Positions 6,641-12,162 of a stretch of DNA of 12,162 bases are shown here, piece by piece. How positions within the stretch are numbered: position 1 is the first letter of the stretch; the number at the start of each line of letters is the position of its first letter. Below the pieces are notes generated by a model. That model was given only the letters and a program-made list of their open reading frames with translations. It ran no database searches and had not been told where the DNA came from. The stretch is from Chrysochromulina parva. Taxonomy: Eukaryota > Haptophyta > Prymnesiales > Chrysochromulinaceae. Location of the stretch: contig PJAB01001798.1 in NCBI GenBank assembly GCA_002887195.1, positions 1 through 12,162 on the forward strand, given 5' to 3'. The position numbers were made by a program, and so were the translations under genes.

Positions 6641-9082
6641 ATGCCGCCGAGCGCCAGCACGCGAAGCGGAGCGACACTAGGCAGAGCGCCGGCGGAAGCG
6701 CCAACCGCGCCGGCGCCGGCGCCGTCACCAGCTCCCGCATCGCCATCGAAGGAAACGGCCGAGGACAAGAAGAAGGTGAACGCCTTTCATCAGGTGCTCG
6801 ATGGAATGCTCGACGAGGAGATCCCGCGCTTGCTTGCGCGCGCAAAGGACAGTCGCGCCGACCTCAGCAGAGCGTGCAAGAAGATTCTCGCTCTGCCGGT
6901 GGGCACCCCACGCCTCAACGGCCATGGGTGCACGAAGTTCGAAGATTGCAACTTACGGCGCAAACTGTTCATGATCCATTGGGGGCTCGCTCCGGACAAA
7001 CTCAGAGGCATCTTCGCTCGGTATCCGTCGCTCGAGTCGCGGCGCAGCGATTTCGAGCAGGCCGGGAAGATCTTGAACAACGCGTGGGATGTTCTCGAGC
7101 CACTTATTCTCAAGCAGGAGCGCGCGGACGCTGAAGACGCTGCAAACGGCGATGAGGAGCCGGGCACACCACCCGGAACGAACAGAGGAGGGCGTGGCCG
7201 GACGCCGCGCGGTAACGCGAGCGGTGGGCGCGCGCGTGGGCGCGGGCGCGGGCACGGGCGCGGGCGCGGCGACGGCGACGATTCGGATCCGGATCGAGCA
7301 CCTTCACCGCCGCCACCAATGGGAAAGACGCCGGTCGAGATTTTCCTTTCGATCGACTCGACGGCGCCCGATCAGGAGCTCTTGCCCATCGTCCTGTCGG
7401 TGACGAGCTTCGCGCGCCAGCGGCCACGCGCGAAGACCAGGCGTTACGTCGAACTCGACGAGCAGAGACGCAAGCAGCTGGCGCTGCACGTGATCAACGA
7501 GGCCACGCCGCATCTGCTCGAGCTCGCGTCCATGGGCCGCGTGGGTGAGTTTGCGTACGCGTGCGAAATCGGCGAGAAAGAGCGAAAGCACCACGGGCAG
7601 GGCGCCGTCGAGGTCTTCACCTCGGGCGCAGCGGACATGGCATCGGACGCGCTGAAGGCGCTGCTCGAAGCGTGCTTCCTGGAGAACGAGGCGGGTTCGC
7701 AGGTGCATGACGTGCACGATAAGGGGGAGAACCGGTCGAAGGAGGAAGCGATCGGCTATGCGCTCAAGGACATGCCGAGCGCGACGATGCCGGATGGTAC
7801 CGTCCACCCTCGGGCGATCCAGGGTCAATACTACGCGCGCCCGAAGGTCTTCTGCTGGCGTGGCAACCTCTCGGACGAGCGCGCGGAGGAGTGCATCGAA
7901 GCGTACCGGAAAAACAACCAGTACACCGGCGGGCCAAACTTCCACAAGACGGGCTTCGCTTACGGCAACGGGAGTGGGCACAAGGCGCGTTCAGTCATCG
8001 GACTCAAGAACCTGATGACCTGGCCAGTGACGTACGGGCGCAAGCACGGCTGGCTCGAGTTGGCAGGGTCATTCATGAAGCTCCTCTGCTTGATGTTCGA
8101 AGACGGCGAGTACGAGCTCGGCCTCGAGCTCATCGACAAGAGTTCAACCCGTCCAGAGGCACGCATCGAGGCGCTCCACAAGCTGAATATGAACTGCGCG
8201 TATGCGTCCACCACGAGCCTCATGAAGAAGGTAGTCTGTGGCCTTGCTCAGTTCGAGGAGGTGTCGGCCGCGTTCCTGGTTACGTTCCGTCCGAAGTGGC
8301 GTCTCACCCTGCGCATCGCCGAGGAGATGGATAGAGCCGAGTTTGTGCGGTACGTTGCCACCGGTGTAGCGCCCGTTCGACTCTCGTATTGTCCGCAGTC
8401 TTCCAGATTGCCGAGCTCAGAGCTTCGTGGTGCAGGCTTCGTCGTGGACCTGAACACTGGCATGGGCTACAACGGCGGCCTCGAGGTGATCGCGTGCATG
8501 GACGAGATGCGGCTCTTCGTCTCAACGCGATGCATGTACGAGCACATGCACCTGCACGATGCTGAGGGCTACGTGAGCTGCGGCTTCTTCTCGATCGTGG
8601 TGACAATCCTCGAGAACCTGATGCTCAGTGAGGCGGCTGGCTCCGAATCGTTCTTCTCCTCGTTCCTGAACTTCATCAGGCTCGAGATCAACACAAGCTT
8701 CTTCATCGACGTGAACACGGGCGAATTCCGGGACATCGTGGACCGGTTCGTAGTGGCTGCAACACCTGCGTGTGCCGCGGACTGCATTCTTGAGAGGCTG
8801 CTGACCACGTGCCTTCACACGCCGTCAGCAGACGTCCTCGGATCGAATCTGCATACGAGAGTCATTGCGTACATGTCGCCTCTCTCAGTCGGGACTGTGG
8901 TCGGACTCATCAGAGATTCCGTGAGCCCAAAGGCGGGGGCTGCGCTGCATATGGCAATAGTGCATGGAGCGCGAGATGCCGCATGCACCATGCCCTTGCC
9001 TCCCAAAGTCCCAGGAGACATGCAGCACCATTTCTTAGCTGTGTGGGCGACAAACGGTGCCGGTCATGAAAGGGCGGACTGA
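6641..9082 (+). CDS. Large unrecognised protein with RG-rich tract
   Basis: I do not recognise this 813-aa protein. The frame is open from 6473, but I choose the Met at 6641 (MPPSASTRSG): the upstream 56 codons lie antisense to the signal peptide of the neighbouring plastid gene, and Ala/Pro-rich sequence begins only after 6641. Visible parts are: an Ala/Pro-rich disordered N-terminus (residues 16-36); a charged helical region (about 40-165); a Gly/Arg tract (about 182-210, GRARGRGRGHGRGRG) typical of nucleic-acid-binding linkers; an acidic/Pro patch (211-226); and then a long folded-looking region (about 230-813) rich in Cys and aromatic residues. No ATPase, nuclease, polymerase, zinc-ribbon or transposase motif is convincing. 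The downstream coiled-coil frame is in the same phase and may be spliced on (see 9057-9155), replacing the last nine residues. The long uninterrupted frame contrasts with the spliced neighbours on the left. Confidence 0.75.
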   Translation: MPPSASTRSGATLGRAPAEAPTAPAPAPSPAPASPSKETAEDKKKVNAFHQVLDGMLDEEIPRLLARAKDSRADLSRACKKILALPVGTPRLNGHGCTKFEDCNLRRKLFMIHWGLAPDKLRGIFARYPSLESRRSDFEQAGKILNNAWDVLEPLILKQERADAEDAANGDEEPGTPPGTNRGGRGRTPRGNASGGRARGRGRGHGRGRGDGDDSDPDRAPSPPPPMGKTPVEIFLSIDSTAPDQELLPIVLSVTSFARQRPRAKTRRYVELDEQRRKQLALHVINEATPHLLELASMGRVGEFAYACEIGEKERKHHGQGAVEVFTSGAADMASDALKALLEACFLENEAGSQVHDVHDKGENRSKEEAIGYALKDMPSATMPDGTVHPRAIQGQYYARPKVFCWRGNLSDERAEECIEAYRKNNQYTGGPNFHKTGFAYGNGSGHKARSVIGLKNLMTWPVTYGRKHGWLELAGSFMKLLCLMFEDGEYELGLELIDKSSTRPEARIEALHKLNMNCAYASTTSLMKKVVCGLAQFEEVSAAFLVTFRPKWRLTLRIAEEMDRAEFVRYVATGVAPVRLSYCPQSSRLPSSELRGAGFVVDLNTGMGYNGGLEVIACMDEMRLFVSTRCMYEHMHLHDAEGYVSCGFFSIVVTILENLMLSEAAGSESFFSSFLNFIRLEINTSFFIDVNTGEFRDIVDRFVVAATPACAADCILERLLTTCLHTPSADVLGSNLHTRVIAYMSPLSVGTVVGLIRDSVSPKAGAALHMAIVHGARDAACTMPLPPKVPGDMQHHFLAVWATNGAGHERAD

Positions 9083-9155
9083 TGTAGCTTAGCAAGTGTA
9101 CTTTTCCCCTATTTTAGGATCGGAAATTAAACTTGGAGACTGCGTTTTCCTTCAG
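9057..9155 (+). other. Candidate intron joining two frames
   Basis: This 99-bp segment begins GTGCCG and ends TTTTCCTTCAG with a good pyrimidine run, is AT-richer than both flanks, and contains in-frame stops (TGA at 9080-9082 and TAA near 9128). Removal leaves one base of a codon before and two after. The large orphan frame then continues through Ala-Asp-Leu-Asp-Trp into the coiled-coil frame without a stop, making about 1131 aa. The alternative is two separate genes 99 bp apart. Confidence 0.5.
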
Positions 9156-9181
9156 CGGATCTTGACTGGCGGAGCGCAAAG

Positions 9182-10135
9182 ATGTACGACGCCGGCTTCG
9201 AGAACGCGATGATTCTTGGCGGCGTGCATGTCCCTGGCATGACTCCTTATGAGCTCGCGTGGCTCGCCAAGTTTCCCCACCTGCAGTTGGACAAAGCTCA
9301 GGTCGACAGCGCCCTGGTGAACCAGTTCACTGGCATCAAGGAGCACGACAAGGCAACAGTGAAGAACAAGGCTGTGGTCCAGCGCTCAAGCTTCATGGAG
9401 GATCCGCAGGAGGATCGGGAGCATCCGCCCGAGACGCCGGCAAAGAAGAAGGTGGTTGAGTTCTACCGTTTGGACGAGATCGGTTCAGCTGAATTCTGGG
9501 AGGAGTGCTACTCTGGGATGCCATCGACGAGTGGCGCGATGAAGAAGTTCAAGAAGCGTAGCCCGATGAGCGCAAAAGAGGAGCTGATGGGCGTCAAGGT
9601 CGAGCTCGAGCGCACCGTCGCGGAGTGCACCGCCCTGAAGTCAGAGGTGAAAGCATTTGAGGCAGAGGCAGAAGCCTCCGCGCTTGCGTGTGCGCAGCAA
9701 ATCCAAGCGTTCACGAAGATCATCTGCCGCAAGGGCGAGGAGGTGGCGATTGAGAAGAAGGAGTTCAAGTCCTACCGCGACACCGCGACGGAGGATGCGC
9801 AGGAGCGCGCTCGCGAAGCTACGAAGCTCAAGGGAGCTCTGAGGATCGAGCGGGAGGTCATCGCCAACATGAAAGCTGAAGCCAAGGTCCAGAAGATGCA
9901 CGCCGATCTCACCGAGAAGTTTATCCAGCACCTAGCATTGGGCGGCCAGCCATTGGCGCCTGAGGGTGGCATCTTCCTCAACCGGCATGCCATCGGTTAC
10001 AATAGCCCGCATCTCCACAAGTACTGGCTTCGGCTCGGAGCAGTCAGCGAGTCCTGGGAGACTGAGGAGCTTCCCCTCTGGAAGGTTCCCATGGGCATTT
10101 CGGTTCGCCCATTCATGGAATGGATCATTGTGTAA
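9182..10135 (+). CDS. Unrecognised coiled-coil protein, or 3' exon of the large orphan
   Basis: A 317-aa frame that I do not recognise. The first 120 residues are mixed, with a short basic/Pro stretch (PPETPAKKK, 82-90). Residues about 130-250 are a long charged Ala/Glu/Lys-rich region with the heptad feel of a coiled coil (EELMGVKVELERTVAECTAL and onward). A compact, Trp-containing C-terminal part follows (about 255-317, ending FMEWIIV). The Met at 9182 is the first in frame after the upstream stop, but the frame is open from just after the TAA near 9128, so the segment may begin at 9156 as an exon spliced to the preceding gene. If separate, it would need its own promoter in a 99-bp gap. It converges on the helicase gene. 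Confidence 0.65.
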   Translation: MYDAGFENAMILGGVHVPGMTPYELAWLAKFPHLQLDKAQVDSALVNQFTGIKEHDKATVKNKAVVQRSSFMEDPQEDREHPPETPAKKKVVEFYRLDEIGSAEFWEECYSGMPSTSGAMKKFKKRSPMSAKEELMGVKVELERTVAECTALKSEVKAFEAEAEASALACAQQIQAFTKIICRKGEEVAIEKKEFKSYRDTATEDAQERAREATKLKGALRIEREVIANMKAEAKVQKMHADLTEKFIQHLALGGQPLAPEGGIFLNRHAIGYNSPHLHKYWLRLGAVSESWETEELPLWKVPMGISVRPFMEWIIV

Positions 10136-10398
10136 GGCTGGTCTTCGTCCGGTCATGTGTCTATCCGTACTATAGACATCATGCAATGTATGGGATGATT
10201 GTGTTACAGTCTGGTCTTGGTCCGGTCATGTCTATCTGTACTATAGATAACTGGAGACTTATTTCATATTTCTTGGTCCGGTCATGTCTATCTGTACTAT
10301 AGATAACTGGAGACTTATTTCATATTTGCAGCACCGGACCGCCCGTCGGCCCCGTGCGAGCCCTTCAGTTGGAAAAACGCAAAGGTAAGGTACATGAA
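10136..10398. other. Convergent 3' spacer
   Basis: 263 bp between the stops of two converging genes; must contain both 3' ends. It is AT-richer than its surroundings to about 10330 and dominated by the repeats listed next, then returns to GC-rich sequence. No gene is seen. Confidence 0.6.
10141..10327. repeat. 56-bp tandem duplication plus diverged third copy
   Basis: Two identical 56-bp units lie head to tail at 10216-10271 and 10272-10327. They begin CTTGGTCCGGTCATG and end GGAGACTTATTTCATATTT. A third, diverged copy of the first 40 bases or so lies at 10141-10180, with two substitutions and a two-base insertion. Each copy contains a small inverted repeat, TCTAT, seven bases, ATAGA, conserved in the diverged copy. 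Identity of the two units implies recent duplication. It may act as a 3'-end or termination signal for the converging genes, or be a minisatellite. Confidence 0.9.
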
Positions 10399-11943
10399 CT
10401 AGGCTCGGATATCCATGAACCAGGACAATACGATTACCGTAGGCAAGAACAGCGTTCTAGATGCACGGGTGATCGCTACATACAGCATACGCAGCTGGAT
10501 GAACTCATCCTCCAAATCCAGATCAGCAACACGCTTCAAGTCATTGTGCACAAACACGTATTCCCACTCGCCACCCTTTGCTGCATGGACGGTCAAGAGA
10601 GTGAGACAATGCGGACTCTGGCAAGACATCGCGACCTCCAGTCGGCGAAGGAGCTGAGGTAGGGCCGCACCAAATTTTTCGACGACGGCACATGCCCTGA
10701 GCGCTTTTTGATCCCCGTTGGCGCGCGCAGCCATCTGATAGGTTGCAAAACCGCGTTCCGCAAAGCGACCTGCCCCCGTGGAAGGATCGAGCATCTCATG
10801 CTCCATGCGACCTAAGTAGAGGGCGCAGACATCGAGAAGTTGTTCACGTCCCCCAAAGGTGTTGTACATGGTACTCGGTCCTGTGCCTCCCAAATCGATG
10901 CGGACGACGGCGCGTGAAGTAAGGCCGGCCATCGCAACATCAAAGAGTGAGAGCCATTGACGCGCGACGACCACCAATCGGCATCCGATGCCGCACACCC
11001 TCACGAACGGCGCGCCAGGGACTTCGCAAATCGTAGTCATCAATGAAGCGTTGCCATTTATTTGCACACGGTGGTGTAGATGACGGCTCAGGAGGTTCGA
11101 GGCCAAGCGTGCAACTGCGGGGCCGTAACGCCATGATGCTCGTAGAGGACGTACCGCAATCGCTGGAATTGCGCGCAAATACACGTCCATGGCCGCATGG
11201 CGCCAGCCGTAGATGCGCTGCTCGCTGTCGTACACCATGACAAGTGCCCATGCGCGTGGCAGCGCAGCGACGAGATCTAGCTGCGCTTTTGTGCAATCAT
11301 GCGCCTCGTCGAGGAGTACGGTTTCGATGCCGCTGAACATGGCCGTGCGTCGTGCCGGCTCCATCACGCACACTTTGAGGTATGCGTCGTGTGTCAGCAG
11401 GACGGACGACGCGCTCGGATCGCAGGCTGTCAGCCAAACCGCCTTCGCCGCCTCGAGTACTCCGTGATCGTCAGTGATGCGCTCAAGGTGCGACGCATCC
11501 ATCGCGGGTGCGTCGGAGGTGACGAAGACGTCGAGAGAGCGGTGCAGCACGTCCAGTCGAGCGCTGGGCCACGCGGAAGCGCTCGTACTCGTAAGTGTTG
11601 CCACGATCGTAGCACTGAGGAGGAAGGAGGTGCCGATGTGGCCACCGTGGAGGTCGTGCGTCGCTGCGAAGGCGAGCGCGTGCAACGTGCTCGCCGACAG
11701 GAAGTCGAGGCCACGGTGCTTGTACTCTGCTTCCTTCGACTTCGCCTCCGCGCTCGTGAACGTAAGGAGGAGTGCCGAGCGAGGCGCTCGAGCTTCGACG
11801 TAGAGTCGAAGTGCTGTGCTCTTTCCTGCACCGGCTGCGGCTTCAATTTTCATAGTCGCACCCGCTGGCACGTCGGTGGACACTATGGCTGCGAGCTCGG
11901 CCGTCAAAGTCGCAGCCGCAAACGCTGTTCCATGCGCGTGCAT
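10399..11943 (-). CDS. FBH1-like superfamily 1 (UvrD-type) DNA helicase, intronless
   Basis: An ATP-dependent SF1A helicase of 514 aa. Motifs in order: Walker A AAAGAGKST (35-43); Ia LLLTFTSAEAKSK (58-70); the THDAYLK segment (184-190) typical of FBH1 helicases; Walker B LLDEAHD (210-216); motif III VYDSEQRIYGWRHA (237-250); IV PLRASWRYG (266-274); V LLTVHAAKGGEW (449-460); VI MLYVAITRASR (486-496). All catalytic residues, including Lys41, Asp212-Glu213 and the motif VI Arg, are present, so the enzyme should be active. Motif III has Val-Tyr-Asp where Gly-Asp is usual. There is no F-box and little sequence after motif VI, so it is a bare core, much shorter than animal FBH1 (about 1000 aa). The Met at 11943 leaves 30 residues before Walker A; Met31 lies too close to the P-loop. 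Role inferred from family: unwinding or recombination control in the nucleus, or replication of a mobile or viral element. Confidence 0.9.
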   Translation of the reverse strand: MHAHGTAFAAATLTAELAAIVSTDVPAGATMKIEAAAGAGKSTALRLYVEARAPRSALLLTFTSAEAKSKEAEYKHRGLDFLSASTLHALAFAATHDLHGGHIGTSFLLSATIVATLTSTSASAWPSARLDVLHRSLDVFVTSDAPAMDASHLERITDDHGVLEAAKAVWLTACDPSASSVLLTHDAYLKVCVMEPARRTAMFSGIETVLLDEAHDCTKAQLDLVAALPRAWALVMVYDSEQRIYGWRHAAMDVYLRAIPAIAVRPLRASWRYGPAVARLASNLLSRHLHHRVQINGNASLMTTICEVPGAPFVRVCGIGCRLVVVARQWLSLFDVAMAGLTSRAVVRIDLGGTGPSTMYNTFGGREQLLDVCALYLGRMEHEMLDPSTGAGRFAERGFATYQMAARANGDQKALRACAVVEKFGAALPQLLRRLEVAMSCQSPHCLTLLTVHAAKGGEWEYVFVHNDLKRVADLDLEDEFIQLRMLYVAITRASRTLFLPTVIVLSWFMDIRA

Positions 11944-12162
11944 CGCGCACGAGAGGGCGACGGGGTCTGAAGGAGGAAGGTGCCATTAGGTGGAAAAGGT
12001 CCCCGAAGCACCTCTCTTCTCAAATACACCCACAATACACAATATTCTTCCCCACCCCCGTTGGAACACCGGGAGGGAAGCCTCTGAGATTAACCGCCCG
12101 CGTGAAAATAGCGCGCGCGCGACCCGATAGGTTTTGGCCGGCGGACCCATTTTTTCGGATTA
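11944..12162 (-). promoter_or_regulatory. Upstream region of the helicase gene
   Basis: 219 bp upstream of the helicase start, to the window edge. It contains an AT-richer patch (12024-12047, with AATACACAATATTCTT on the plus strand, about 90 bp from the ATG) that could host a promoter. A GC-alternating run (12111-12121) lies further out. No other gene is visible. Promoter assignment is by position only. Confidence 0.35.

Noticed and set aside
8536..8556. A His-rich motif (YEHMHLHD) in the large orphan that recalls HUH replication nucleases
   Set aside because: The spacing and hydrophobic context do not match a HUH motif with a following catalytic Tyr helix that I can identify, so a Rep assignment would be guesswork.

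Overview
The window looks like nuclear DNA from a GC-rich eukaryotic alga with a complex red plastid, most likely a haptophyte-type alga. Three observations support this. Several genes only make sense once short introns (about 84-229 bp, GTG-type donors, CAG acceptors) are removed. Two genes encode mitochondrial carriers. One gene encodes a membrane protein with a signal-peptide-like presequence and an AFHAP motif, as in plastid targeting of red-lineage algae. The species assignment is inference.

Layout. Positions 1-641 hold no gene I can support and end in a 10-bp minisatellite. At 642-1920 (minus) lies a two-exon UDP-glucose 4-epimerase; its intron is almost wholly minisatellite and its stop codon sits inside the 10-bp repeat. 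At 2016-2879 (minus) is an intronless mitochondrial carrier, and at 3133-4228 (plus) a divergently transcribed UCP4-like carrier with a predicted 20-nt first exon. Positions 4229-5685 are gene-free, GC-rich and rich in short repeats and inverted repeats, including a nested hairpin at 5240-5318. At 5686-6523 (minus) is a three-exon, probably plastid-targeted DUF3119-like membrane protein.

From 6641 the character changes to long open frames. A large unrecognised protein with an RG-rich tract (6641-9082, plus) is followed in the same frame by a coiled-coil protein (9182-10135, plus). A 99-bp segment between them has the ends and phase of an intron and could fuse them into one protein of about 1131 aa. 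They face an intronless FBH1-like superfamily 1 helicase (10399-11943, minus). The converging 3' ends are separated by an AT-richer spacer with a perfect 56-bp tandem duplication plus a third, diverged copy. Positions 11944-12162 are the upstream region of the helicase.

The left half is ordinary metabolism and organelle transport: sugar-nucleotide interconversion, mitochondrial solute exchange and a plastid membrane protein. The right half, an orphan protein plus a DNA helicase, could be a captured viral or mobile cassette. That is a hypothesis: I found no transposase, integrase, capsid or polymerase gene, no terminal repeats and no target-site duplication.
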